A DNA stretch of 64,000 bases from positions 19,908,842 through 19,972,841 of the forward strand of contig NC_043757.1 of assembly GCF_902148845.1 (NCBI RefSeq), read 5' to 3'. Shown here piece after piece: positions 23,097 to 34,535 of the stretch. The notes beneath the pieces are model-generated. The model saw nothing but the letters and a program-made list of their open reading frames with translations, was not told the DNA's origin and did not search any database. The stretch comes from Salarias fasciatus. Its lineage: Eukaryota; Chordata; Actinopteri; Blenniiformes; Blenniidae. A program made the position numbers and the translations under genes. The first letter of the stretch is position 1. Every line of letters begins with the position of its first letter.

Positions 23097-25965
23097 TCAC
23101 ACTGTGGCCCACTGTGGGAAGGACAGCAGCTCTCTACAGGCCAAGGTCATAGTTGGGCGTGCCATCGAAGACGCCCTTGTAAAAAGCCTTGTAGGTTTCC
23201 ACACACGGTGTCCAGAGACTTTGACAGTTGGATCCTCCAACATGCGCTCAGTCCACTTCTTCAGCTCAGGTGCGCTGTCCAAACATCTGCAAAGACAAAG
23301 AGAGTCACAGGATTAACACACCGGTGCTTGTAAAACAAATTTAAAAAAAAAAGTTGGCTAACCAAAGACTTTGTGAAAATGTCTTGTGAGTGCAAGAAAT
23401 TAAAAAAAAACAAACAAAAAAAAAAAAAAAAACAAAAACAGGATGACAGGAAAAGGAAGCAGAGAACAATTTTAACAACTTTTCATGTTTGTAAAAGTTT
23501 AAGTGCCTCTTCTCTGGCAGGTTACATCGCCTGGACTGGTCTAAGGACTGCAAGTCATCTTTACAAGCTTTTATCATATTAGATGCTATAAAATAATATT
23601 GAGAAAGATTTCATTATCATGAGCCAAATCTATAGAATTCCCAGCTATATATTGTATATACCACATTCAAAGTTTTGTTTGTTTTTAAACTCACTGATTC
23701 TGGTCGACCACCTCCAGCCTCTCAAACCATGGCCACATCAGGTAGTCGATCATTGTGAGGGAGTCGCCACCAAAGAACTTTGTCTTCTTCTGAGTGAGAA
23801 CCTGAAAAAAAAAACAAAAAAAAACAAACAGAAAATTATGTTTTACTGAAAAAACAGAAGACATCCAGCTAATAAGAAAATGTGGACAGATGTGAAATAA
23901 CTTTAAAACCTACTCGATCCAGTTTCATCAGGTTCTCTTTGAGTTCAGCTTCCAGCTCTGAGACATCCTCACTATTCTTTCTCCCCATTGCAATCTTGAA
24001 GTAGTAAGATGGTATCTGAAGGAAAAAAAAAGCGATGTGAGTGCTTGATGAGGGTAAGCAAGCAAACAGGATCTGGACATTTGGAATGTAACAAACCTTA
24101 GAAAATTGCTCCAGCAGCATCCTCTGCTGCGCTTTCTCTAAAGGAGTTGGAGGAAGCAGTTTCTTCCCGGGGTACACTTCATCCAGGTACTCACAGGTGA
24201 TGGGGGACTCATAGATCACCTCACCAGCAGACGTCTCCAGGGTTGGAACAAGACCCAGAGGATTCTTCTCCAGGAACCAGTCAGGCTTGTCTCTCAGGTT
24301 GATGTTCACAATTTCATGCCTGAGAAACAAGAGTAGGTGCAGAAAAATTAGTTTATGCAATAAATCAAACAAGTTGAGATTGTGTTTAAAGTGCAAAAAT
24401 AAACATTATTTACTTGATTCCTTTAGCATTCAGCACCAATCTTGCCCTCTGTGCAAAAGGGCAGAACCTCATGCTGTAGATTCTGATGGTGCCTGCTGGC
24501 ACTGGACCGGGTGCGGCACTGCCTGATAAGAGAAGATAACATTTATTAAAGGGGACATATAATCCTATTTTTCAGTCATGTCATATCGGTCTCAGAAGCC
24601 CAAAAACATAGTATTTAAGTTTGTTCCCCCCAAACTCATCCTTTGTTCCTAGTTTCAGCAGTCTAAAAAAATCGCTCTGACGAGTCCTCCTCAGAACAGG
24701 CTGTTTCTGAGCCTGCTTCCCGGAATGCACTTGAACACGTCTGTTCACGCCCACTCTCTCAGGATAAGCGGACCAAACTCAAACTCCACCATTCCAGCTT
24801 CAGTTTCAGTTTCATGTTCACAAAATGTGGTGCAGCAAGACAGGGAGGAAACAGACAATTTTCAAGTCTGAACATCATAATGAGGCTGCGGCAACACAGA
24901 AACTTCTCACAAAGTGAAAAGAGCGTAATGTGTCCCCTTTAATCGTTATCAACATTTTATTACGTTATTGGTAAATCACAATGTTATTGGTTTCATCACA
25001 TTTAAAATGGCCCAAATTATGTTATTGGCAGGTACATTGGTCATTATTCATTTACTGGTTACCATTACATGGGTGATGACTGACTCCCTTGACAGTCTAA
25101 TAAATCAACAAAATATGTTTCAGTCAAGACTGGTTTTCCACTTTGTTGTTTTAGCTGAACTGTTTTCCAAAAATGAAACAGCATTTTAACAGATTCAGAT
25201 TGTATGTCTCGTGCGAAGTCTGATACTGCAACCCTGAGAGATTTGTTTTGAAACTTTGTGAAGTTGTTTGAATCTCAGACCTTATGAAAACATTACAATG
25301 CTCTCAAAAGGCAAATAGTGCTCTAGCATATAGTATAAAAGTCAGTTAAACAGTTCTTGGCTCTGTCTCCAGTCTGTGTGCTGTTGACAACCAGTTCAAT
25401 AAAATTCAGTATCATGATGAAATAGCAGAAAGCCGCCACCTCTGACCCTGGTTATGTAAGGGTTTCTTCCTTCCACAGTCGCTTATGTTTGCTCATGTGG
25501 ATCTGTTGTATTTTCTCTGTAAAAGTGTCTTGAAATGACTGTTTTAATTGGCGATATAAATAAAGGTTAATTAAATTGAATGAAATAGTAAAAATTCACC
25601 TTTTAGCACCTCAATCATTGTGCTTCTGCTGGCATTTTGCACAGTGTTTCCATCTCTTTTGAATCAGATGAGTTCATGTGTTCGAAAGTATTTTCACCCA
25701 AACAAGCCCAAGTACAAACCATGCAACGTATTAAAAAAGGATGGGAGAATGTCTTGCAAAACACTTTTCTGAAATACGTAATGCAAGCCTTTGAAACAAA
25801 GTTTGAGAAGAAAATGAAGCGACATAAACAAGCGTTGTGACAACTGACAAAGGGCTAGAACGGAGTCTATTTCGGAAACCATGAAAAATGGCAAATAACT
25901 CTAAAATGTCAGCTTTAAACAACACGGATTATCTCACCTTTAGCGAGACTCTTCTCAGATGGCAT
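23097..25965 (-). CDS. gsto: Glutathione S-transferase omega, copy 2 (altered C-terminus)
   Basis: Six exons join in phase: 25965-25938, 24522-24414, 24319-24097, 24015-23914, 23801-23695, 23286-23097. The catalytic RFCPFAQR and the GSH-site block are kept. In exon 6 a two-base gain near 23,200-23,215 shifts the frame after KVSGH. The usual ending ETYKAFYKG...NYDLGL is replaced by about 36 unrelated residues ending in FPQWATV, giving 252 residues instead of 239. The lost segment is the final part of the C-terminal domain that packs near the substrate site, so activity is doubtful. A piggyBac-like MITE lies in its intron 1. Coding exons 4-6 are closest to copy 3. Confidence 0.8.
24546..24942. 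mobile_element. piggyBac-like MITE with TTAA target duplication
   Basis: A 389-base non-coding element (24,550-24,938) has inverted ends AGGGGACATAT and ATGTGTCCCCT and is flanked on both sides by TTAA (24,546-24,549; 24,939-24,942), the target site of piggyBac transposases. Units 1, 3, 4 and 5 have the same flanks joined without the insert ('aacatttattcatc.ttatcaa'), a clear empty-site comparison. It is too short to encode a transposase. Confidence 0.88.
25400..25590 (+). repeat. L2-type LINE 3' end in GSTO intron 1
   Basis: The order 'ggtttcttccttccacagtc', 'ttctctgtaaaagtgtcttg', 'gcgatataaataaag...aattgaatg' is the classic 3' untranslated end of fish L2-clade LINEs. The same fragment is in unit 3 (about 29,120-29,285) and unit 5 (about 37,276-37,450). 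I do not find it in units 1 and 4. Confidence 0.7.
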
Positions 25966-26260
25966 GGTCACTCTGTAATGTCAGTCAGGGCAGGATAAAA
26001 GTGAAATCAAGCGCAGATAATCGTGCAGAGAAACCTCAACACTCAAATAACATGACACCTCCTGTTATTTATTCTGTGCTCCAGTTCCGGGGTGGGCGGG
26101 CCCGCTCAAAAATTAGCCAATGACGCGAAGGGTTTGAGTTGTGTGGTTACCATGGTTACCGCGGTGCCAAGCAGCTGCGCTTCTCTGCTTGCTTGAGGAG
26201 ACTGAAAGAAAAGTTCCTGATAAAATAAAAAATTTCAGATAGTCAGATTTTCACCTTAAA
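25966..26260. promoter_or_regulatory. Bidirectional GSTO/cfap43 promoter, unit 2
   Basis: About 295 bases between GSTO copy 2 and the damaged cfap43 copy B. It has a GC box near 26,087-26,102, a CCAAT box at 26,117-26,121 and, at 26,146-26,159, GTTACCATGGTTAC. Read on the minus strand this is a perfect RFX X-box (GTAACC-AT-GGTAAC). Confidence 0.7.
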
Positions 26261-26554
26261 ATTGACGACATTGGAGGCTTAACAATCATTTATAAAGTTA
26301 CTTTAATGACTCGTAGAGGCGGAACTACCGTCTTAATAGCAATGCCAAGGTGGGCTCGTGTTTTTCCGTTTTATGCTCTTCAGTTGGCTTCACAGACAAG
26401 GCTATGGACTTTGTGGACAATGAAACAGTGTGTCACCAGTGTGGTAGTCACGTCTGTTTCCTCAACCTGCAGACCAAAATACTCGAAGTGTTTCCGAGTC
26501 CTGGCTGCCCCGACAGCCAGTGGCAGCACTGGAGTTTTTGCTTTCTCTGGCGTG
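26261..26554 (+). pseudogene. cfap43 5' fragment, copy B (decayed)
   Basis: Exon 1 is recognisable (GACGACATTGGAGGCTTA) but its start codon is ATT instead of ATG. In exon 2 (from 26,384) part of the first codons and a stretch in the middle are missing. The exon breaks off near 26,550 directly into the next unit. It cannot encode the N-terminal region seen in copies A, C and D. Confidence 0.8.
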
Positions 26555-27299
26555 AGTGTCTAAATGGGTGAAATCCACTCAGTGGGACTGTGTTGCATTT
26601 AGAGCCATATTTCCTCTGGACAGACAGATACCCTCTGCTGGTGAAAACAAGCAGCAACAAGAAGTTATGAAGAATGAATACTGAAGCAGTAGCAGAAGTA
26701 AGCAGGAATCTTTCACAAAATACTGACGACTACTTTCATTTATAAAAGAGATAATACATTTGCTGTTATGTCTTCTAATTTTATTCAAATTATAAAAAAA
26801 GAAACATCTTGTGTTTCATCACTGACCAAATTTATTACTTATTTAGAAATACATGTATTTTTTATTTTCCATGTCACACTCTTGAAAAAGATCATTGATA
26901 TCACCCTGGGTCAGAAAATTAATTCACCTGGTTCAAACTATATAAATGTATATTTATCAGACAAAACACCATTTGCATGACCAACAAAAGAAACTTTCAC
27001 TCTACAAAAGATAACATCTATTGTATCAAAAAAAAATATGTGAAGACATTTAAAAAAAATAAACTGGCAGGATTTTTTTTCCCCTGAAACTTTTACATGA
27101 CAGAAAAAGAATGAATAAAAATGACCCCAAAAGGAAAAAAGGGAGGTAAATAAATTGAACCTTGATGATTTCATGAAATATCAATTTTTAAATGAAAATC
27201 ATCATTAAAGCTCAAGAGGGCAGCTGAACCATGCAGAGCCGACTTCATGGGTGTGTTGTCTGTCACACTGTGGCCCACTGTGGGAAGGACGACAGCTCT

Positions 27300-27544
27300 T
27301 TACAGGCCGTAGTCGAAGTTGGGTTTGCCCTCCAAGTAGGTGGTGTAGAAAGCCTTGTAGGTGTCCACACTGTGTCCAGAGACTTTGACAGCTGGATCCT
27401 CCAACATGCGCTCGGTCCACTTCTTCAGCCCAGGTGTGCTGTCCAAACATCTGCAAAGACGAAGAATCATAGCATTAACACACTGGGGCTTGTAAAAGAC
27501 GTTGGTGAACCAAAGATTTTGCGAACACTTCTTGTGAATGCAAC

Positions 27545-27580
<36 letters not shown>

Positions 27581-28669
27581 AGGACCACAGGTAAAGGAAT
27601 CATAAAACAATTTCACAACTTCATGTTTGTAAAAGTTTAAGTGCCTCTTCTCCAGCAGGTTACATCACCTGGACCGGTCTTCGTAAGGACTGCAAGTCAT
27701 CCTTACAAGCTTCCACCATATCAGATGCTACAAAATAATATTGAGTAAGATTTCATTACCACGATTCGAATTTATAGAATTCCCGGCTATATATTGTATA
27801 TACCACATTCAAAATTTTGTTTGTTTTTAAACTCACTGATTCTGGTCGAACACCTCCAGCCTCTCAAACCATGGCCACATCAGGTAGTCGATCATTGTGA
27901 GGGAGTCGCCACCAAAGAACTTGGTCTTCTTCTGAGTGAGAACCTGAAAAAAAAAAAACCCAAAAAACAGAAAATTATGTTGTACTGACAAACAGAAACA
28001 GAAGACATCCAGCTAATAAGAAAATGTGAACAGATGTGAAATAACTTTAAAACCTACTCGATCCAGTTTCATCAGGTTCTCTTTGAGTTCAGCTTCCAGC
28101 TCTGAGACATCCTCACTATTCTTTTTCCCCATTGGATTTTTGTAGAAGTAACCTGCTATCTGAAGAAAAAAAGCAATAATAATGTGAGTGCTTGATGAGT
28201 GTAAGCAAGCAAACAGGATCTTGACATTTGTAACAAAACAAACCTTAGAAAATTGCTCCAGCAGCATCTTCTGCTGTGCTTTCTCGAAATGAGTTGGAGG
28301 AAGCAGTTTCTTCCCGGGATACACTTCATCCAGGTACTCACAGGTGATGGGGGACTCGTAGATCACCTCACCAGCAGACGTCTCCAGGGTTGGAACAAGA
28401 CCCAGAGGATTCTTCTCCAGGAACCAGTCAGGCTTGTCTCTCAGGTGGACGCTCACAATTTCATGCCTGAGAAACAAGGGTAGGTGCAGAAAAATTAGTT
28501 TATACAACAAATCAAACAAGTTGAGATTGTGTTTAAATTGCAAAAAGAAACATTATTTACTTGATTCCTTTAGCATTCAGCACCAATCTTGCCCTCTGTG
28601 CAAAAGGGCAGAACCTCATGCTGTAGATTCTGATGGTGCCTGCTGGCACTGGACCGGGCGGGGCACTGC
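27300..28669 (-). pseudogene. Glutathione S-transferase omega, copy 3 (no first exon)
   Basis: Exons 2-6 are open and in phase: 28669-28561, 28466-28244, 28159-28058, 27943-27837, 27450-27300, ending PNFDYGL. They keep RFCPFAQR. The first exon (MPSEKSLAK in other copies) and the shared promoter are absent: near 29,830 GSTO intron 1 sequence runs straight into cfap43 intron 1 sequence. A second copy of exon 2 stands upstream at 29,541-29,433. Without a start exon it is probably not translated as a GSTO unless transcription begins elsewhere. The coding frame shows no stop, so the loss is recent or the copy has found another start. Confidence 0.8.
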
Positions 28670-29432
28670 CTAACAAGAGAAGATAACATTTATTCATCTT
28701 TATCAACATTTTACTACATTATTGGTAAATCACAATGTTATTGGTTTAATTACATTTAAAATGGTCATTATTTCATTATTGGTAACCATTCCATGGGTGA
28801 TGACTCACCCCCTTGACAGTCTTTAATTAATCCACTGGAATATGTTTCAGTTGAACTGTTTTCCAAAAGTAAAACACAGTAGTTAACAGATTCAGATTTT
28901 ATGTCTCGTGCTGAGTCTGATACTGCAATTATTGAAAGATTTGTTTGGAAACTCTGTTGTTTGAATCTCAGACCTCATGAAAGCATTACAGTGTTCTCAA
29001 AAGGCGAATAGTCCTCGAGCATATAGTATAAAAGTCAGTTCGACTTTATTGGCTCTGTCTCCAGTCTGTGTGCTGTTGACATCCAATTCAAGAAAAGTCA
29101 GTATCATGATGAAATGGCAGAAAGCCGCCACCTCTGACCCTGGTTCTGCAAAGGTTTCTTCCTTCCACAGTCGCTTATGGTTTCTCATGTGGATCTGTTC
29201 TATATTCTCTGTGAAGGTGTCTTGAAACGACTGTTTTAACTGGTGCACTATCAATAAAGCTTAATTAAATTGAATGAAATAGTAAAATTTCACCTTTCAG
29301 CACCTCCTTGCATTGTGGTTCTACTGGCATTTTGCACAGTGTTTCCATCTCTTTTGAATCAGATGAGTTCATGTGTCAATATTATTGGTCTCATCACAAA
29401 TAAAATGGCCCAAATTATGTTATTGGCATTAC

Positions 29433-29541
29433 TTGATTGCTTTAGCATTCAGCACCAATGTTGCCCTCTGTGCAAAAGGGCAGAACCTCATGCTGTAGAT
29501 TCTGATGGTGCCTGCTGGCACTGGACCGGGTGCGGCACTGC
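29433..29541 (-). pseudogene. Duplicated GSTO exon 2 in unit 3
   Basis: A 109-base exon with acceptor and donor, repeating exon 2 of copy 3 ([17 protein letters not shown], ending AIK instead of GIK). It lies 764 bases upstream of the regular exon 2. Splicing both together would not keep the normal protein, since each exon 2 leaves the frame at a different phase from the one it enters. Confidence 0.8.
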
Positions 29542-29895
29542 CTGATAAGAGAAGATAACATTTATTCATCTTTATCAACATTTTACTACATTATTGGTAA
29601 ATCACAATGTCATTGGATTCATCACATTTAAAATGCCCCAGATTATGTTTTTGGCAGATACATTGGTCATTATTCTATTATTGGTTACCATGGTGATGAC
29701 TGACAGCCTTGACAGTCTTTAATAAACTGGTCAATATGTTTCAATCGAGACTGGTTTTCCACTTTGTTGTTTTAGTTGAACTGTTTCCCAAAAGTGAAAC
29801 ACAGCATGTTAACAGATTCAGATACCGTCTTAATTTGGATACAATTTGGCTATGCTAAGATGGCCTCCTGTTTTCTTCCGTTTAATGCTCTTCAG

Positions 29896-30149
29896 GTGGG
29901 CTCAGGGCTTCACAGACAAGGCTGTGGATTTTGTGGACAATGAAACAGTGTGTTACCGGTGTGGTAGTCACATCTGTTTCCTGAATCTTCACACCAAAAC
30001 AATCAAAGTGTTTCCGAGTCCTGGCAGAGGGGTCAGTGCTCTGACAGCCAGTGGCAGCAGTGGAGTTTTTGCTTTCGCCGAACAAAAACTGGGCCTATTC
30101 ATATTTGTGTGCAGTTTCCCTGAGCTTCAGGTAAAGAACCAGCTCAAAG
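29896..30149 (+). pseudogene. cfap43 exon 2, copy C (exon 1 lost)
   Basis: A complete 254-base exon 2 with acceptor (cttcag) and donor (AAAGgtaagg). It encodes RWAQGFTDKAVDFVDNETVC through CSFPELQVKNQLKG, nearly identical to the true gene. Exon 1 and the promoter were removed by the same deletion that took GSTO exon 1. It has no further cfap43 exons. Confidence 0.8.
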
Positions 30150-31378
30150 GTAAGGTCATAATATCATCCAGCTGTTCTGACTTAACTCCAGAAGTGAAAG
30201 ATCTTCTTAATACTCCTTTGTAAATGAAAAGCACACTAAATTACACCTACAAACATGCTCCAAGCTGTAATTCAGTTCACTTCAATTGGTTTTCATTTTT
30301 ATATAGCACCAATTATACCATAGATGACTCCACAGGGGCACAGATTGCAAATCTCAGAGTAGGAACAGTAAAATAGAAAGTAAAATCTGAGCTAAATTTA
30401 AACCCTGTGGTCCACCTCAGGTGATACAGACTTCAGAGGACATGCTTATCTCAGTTGACCACAAAGCTTCTTTCCAAATGATAAGATTAGAACCAAGCAG
30501 TTCTCGATGCTTCCAGTCAGTGGAGTTGGTCATTTAAAATATCATGCTCCACAAAAGTGGAGCTTGCAGTGTAATATATTTACTTTGTCATTTGTAACAC
30601 CTGTGTCCAAATGGCTGACAGTGGGAATGTGTTGCATTTAGAGGCGTAGTTCCTCTGGACAGACAGAGACCTCCTGCTGGTGAAAACAAGCAGCAACAAG
30701 AAGTTATTGAGAAAGTTTACCTTAGACTCAAATGGCAGCCTAAACGGGAATGTTTTACATGTGGACGACTATTTTCATTAATAAAAGAGATAATACATTT
30801 GCTATTATGTCTTCTAATTTTATTCAAATTATAAAAAAAAGAAACATCTTGTGTTTCATCACTGACCAATATGCAAGTTTGTGTGTATTGCAACACAAAC
30901 ACACAATACAGATTGAGAAATACATGTATTTTTTATTTTCCATGTCACACTCTTGAAATAGATCATGTATATCACCCTGAGTCAGAAAACTAATTTACCT
31001 GGTTCAAACTATAGAAATGCATATTTTCTTGTATGACAAAACACCATTTGCATGACCAATAAAAGAAACTTTCAATCTCTAAAAGTTAACATCTATTGTA
31101 TCAATGGTATATAAAAAAAAAAATACGCAAAAACATTTAACAGGATTGGCAAAATGGCAGGATTTTTTTTCCCCTGAAACTTTCACATGAAAGGAAAAGA
31201 ATGAATGAAAGTGACCCCAAAAGGAAAAAAGGAGGTAAATAAATTGAATCTCGATGATTTCACCAAATATCAATTTTTCAATGAAAATCATCCTTAAAGC
31301 TTAAGAGGGCAGCTGAACCATGTAGGGTCGACTTCATGAGTGTGTTGTCAGTCCCACTGTGGGAAGGACAGCAGCGCT

Positions 31379-33720
31379 CTACAGGCCGTAGTCGAAGTTG
31401 GGTGTGCCATCATTGTAGCTCTTGTAGAAAGCCTTGTAGGTGTCCACACTGTGTCCAGAGGCTTTGACAGTTTGATCCTCCAACATGCGCTCGATCCACT
31501 TCTTCAGCTCAGGTGCGTTGTCCAAACATCTGCAAAGACAAAGAGAGTCACAGTATTAACACACCTGTGACTGAAAAAAATGCTGGTGAACCAAAGGTTT
31601 TATTTACAGTTTTTGTGAATACAAGAGATTAAGAGAAAAAAAAACAGGATGACAGGTAAAAGGAGCATAAAACTATTTTAACAACTGTTTTGGTTTGTAA
31701 AAGTTTAAATTGCCTATTCTCCAGCAGGTTGCGTCACTTTGCCTGGAGGATTGCAAGTCACTTTTACAAGCTTCCACCATATCAGATGCTATAAAATAAT
31801 ATTGAGCGAGATTTCATTATCATGATCCGAATTTATAGAATTCCCAGCTACATATTGTATATACGTCATTCAAAGTTTGTTTGTATTTTAAACTCACTGA
31901 GTGACGTCGAAGACCTCCAGCCTCTCAAACCATGGCCACATCATGTAGTCGATCATTGTTAGGGAGTCGCCACCAAAGAACTTCGTCTTCTTCTTTGTGA
32001 GGACCTGAAAAAAAATGATTTATTGAAAAACAGAAACAGATCACATGCCGCTAATAAGAAAATGTGGACAGATGTGAAGTAACTTTAAAACATACCCCAT
32101 CCAGTTTCAACAAGTTCTCTATGAGTTCCGCTTGCAGCCCTGAGACATCTTCACCATTCTTTCTCCCCGTTGGAATCTTGTAGAAGTAAGGTGGTATCTG
32201 AAAAAAAAAAAAGCAATAATAATGTGAGTGCTTGTTGAGGGTAGGCACGCAAACAGGATCTGGACATTTGGAATGTAACAAACCTTAGAAAATTGCTCCA
32301 GCAGCATCTTCTGCTGCGCTTTCTCTAAAGGAGTTGGAGGAAGCAACTTCTTCCCGGGATACACTTCATCCAGGTAGTCACAGGTGATGGGGGACTCATA
32401 GATCACCTCACCAGCAGACGTCTCCAGGGTTGGAACAAGACCCAGAGGATTCTTCTCCAGGAACCAGTCAGGCTTGTCTCTCAGGTTGATGTTCACAATT
32501 TCATGCCTGAGAAACGAGAGTGGGGACAGAAAATTCTGTTATACAACAAATCAAACAAGTTGATATTTTGTTGAAAGTGCAAAGAAATAAATACTTACTT
32601 GATTCCTTTAGCATTCAGCACCAATCTTGCCCTCTGTGCAAAAGGGCAGAACCTCATGCTGTAGATTCTGATGGTGTCTGCTGGCACTGGACCGGGTGCG
32701 GCACTGCCTGATAAGAGAAGTAACATTTATTCATCGTTATCAACATTTCACTACATTATTGGTAAATCACAATGTTATTGGTTTCATCACATTTAAAATG
32801 CCCCAAATTATGTTTTAGGCAGATACATTGGTCATTAATCTATAGGTTACCATAACACAGTGATGACTGACTCCCTTGACAGTCTTTAATAAAATGTTGA
32901 ATATGTTTCAATCAAGACTGGTTTTCCACTTTATGTTCTTCGAGTTAAACTGTTCTGCAAAAGTGAAACAGCATTTTAACAGATTCAGATTGTATGACTC
33001 GTGCAAAAACTCCTATACTGCAACCCTGACAGATTTGTTTTTAAAATTTGTTAAGTTGTCTGAATCTCAGACCTTATGAAAACATTACAATGCTCTCAAA
33101 AGGCAAACAGTGCTCTCGCATATAGTATAAAAGTCAGTTCTACATTGATTGGCTCTGTCTCCAGTCTGTGTGCTGTTGACATCCAATTCAAGGAAAGTCA
33201 GGATCTTCAATTTATTTATTCATTCATTTTTCCTAATACCTCGTTAACTGTGTGAATTTTACACTAAAACGAACAGATACATTTCAAAACAAGCAGCTTG
33301 TAATAGCCATCATAACATTACATAATGATAACGTGACAGTCATGTTTGAAGAGGCGTCAAATATCTTCAATGTCTGCAATGTATGGAAAATAATGCTGAC
33401 TCATTGTGGCAAAGCAAAAACTCTCCTGTCACTCCTCCCTCACATTCCAAACACGCCCAAGTACAACGCATACAACGTCTTAAAAAAGGACGGGTGAATG
33501 TCTTGCAATACACTTTTCTGAAATGTCAATGTAATGCAAGCGTTTGAGACAAAGTTTGAGAAGAAAATGAAGCGACATAAACGACCGTTGTGAAAATGGA
33601 CAAAGGGCTACAACGGAGTCTATTTCGTAAACCAGGAAAAATGGCAAAGAACTCTAAAACTTCAGTTTCTTAAACAATACAGAATATCTCACCTTTAGCG
33701 AGACTCTTCTCAGATGGCAT
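31379..33720 (-). CDS. gsto: Glutathione S-transferase omega, copy 4 (intact)
   Basis: Six exons join in phase: 33720-33693, 32707-32599, 32506-32284, 32197-32096, 32004-31898, 31529-31379, giving 239 residues. The catalytic cysteine motif [32 protein letters not shown] and [14 protein letters not shown] are all present, and the protein ends NFDYGL. Exon 4 ([18 protein letters not shown]) is distinct from all other copies. It looks like a full omega-class enzyme, predicted cytosolic, and shares its promoter with cfap43 copy D. Confidence 0.92.
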
Positions 33721-34011
33721 GGTCACTCTGTAATAACAGTCACGGCAGGATAGAAGTGAAATTAAGTGCAGAGTATCGTGCAGAGAAACCTCAACACTAA
33801 CATAGCATGACACTTCCTGAAAATTTATTCTGTGCTTCAGTTCCGGGGTGGTCGGGCCCGCTCAAATATCAGCCAATGGCGTGAGTGACTAGAGTTGTGT
33901 GGTTACCATGGTTACCGTGATGTCAAGCAGCTGCGCTTCTGTTTGCTTGAGACGACGAAAGAAAAAATATTGATAAAATAAAAATTTCAGATAGTTTTAT
34001 TTTGCCTTAAA
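33721..34011. promoter_or_regulatory. Bidirectional GSTO/cfap43 promoter, unit 4
   Basis: 291 bases between divergent starts. It has a CCAAT box at 33,873-33,877 and a perfect X-box (GTTACCATGGTTAC, 33,902-33,915; minus strand GTAACC-AT-GGTAAC). Confidence 0.7.
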
Positions 34012-34431
34012 ATGGGCGACATTGAAAGCTTACAAATCAGGTTTGAAGTTACTTTATTGACACGTAGAGGCGAAACTACCGTCGTAATTCGGATACTATT
34101 TAGCTATGCTAAGATGGGCTCATGTTATTTTTTTCGTTTTATACTCTTCCGGTGGGCTCAGGGCTTCACAGACAAGGCTATGGACTTTGTGGACAATGAA
34201 ACAGTGTGTTACCAGTGTGGCAGTCACATCTGTTTCCTGAACCTGCACACCAAAATACTCAAAGTGTTTCCGAGTCCTGGCAGAGGGGTCAGTGCTCTGA
34301 CAGCCAGTGGCAGCAGTGGAGTTTTTGCTTTCTATGAACAAAGATTGAGCCCATCCATATTTGTGTGCAGTTTCCCTGAGCTTCAGGTAATTGAAAGATA
34401 CATGCGCTGTGACACATCATCAGTGATGTAA
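34012..34431 (+). pseudogene. cfap43 5' fragment, copy D (139-codon open frame)
   Basis: Exon 1 (MGDIESLQI, 34012-34040) and exon 2 (from 34152) are both present. The exon 2 acceptor has changed from cttcag to cttccg, so intron 1 is probably not removed. That intron is 111 bases (a multiple of three) and has no stop in frame, giving one continuous frame of 139 residues. It ends in sequence contributed by a roughly 145-base insertion after CSFPELQ. AATAAA lies at 34,612-34,617. Either a fragment with a chance open frame or a small new gene. Confidence 0.75.
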
Positions 34432-34535
34432 CCTGGGGTCATTGGGTGTTTCGAGTCTTTCAACATCAGACACCCTCGCCCAGGCGACCCGACCGGAGGT
34501 GATCAGACTCCGGCCTGTGTCCCAGCAGCACTCAA
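34386..34535. repeat. About 145-base insertion in cfap43 copy D
   Basis: Between 'gagcttcag' and 'caaagataaggtcat' copy D carries extra GC-richer sequence (including 'gacccgaccggaggtgatca' and 'cggcctgtgtcccagcag') not seen in copies A, C or the true gene. It replaces the usual end of exon 2. The family is not recognised and its exact ends are uncertain. Confidence 0.55.

Noticed and set aside
23097-23333. Plus-strand open frames over GSTO exon 6 and similar + frames over other GSTO exons
   Set aside because: They repeat at the same place in each unit and are antisense shadows of the conserved GSTO exons.
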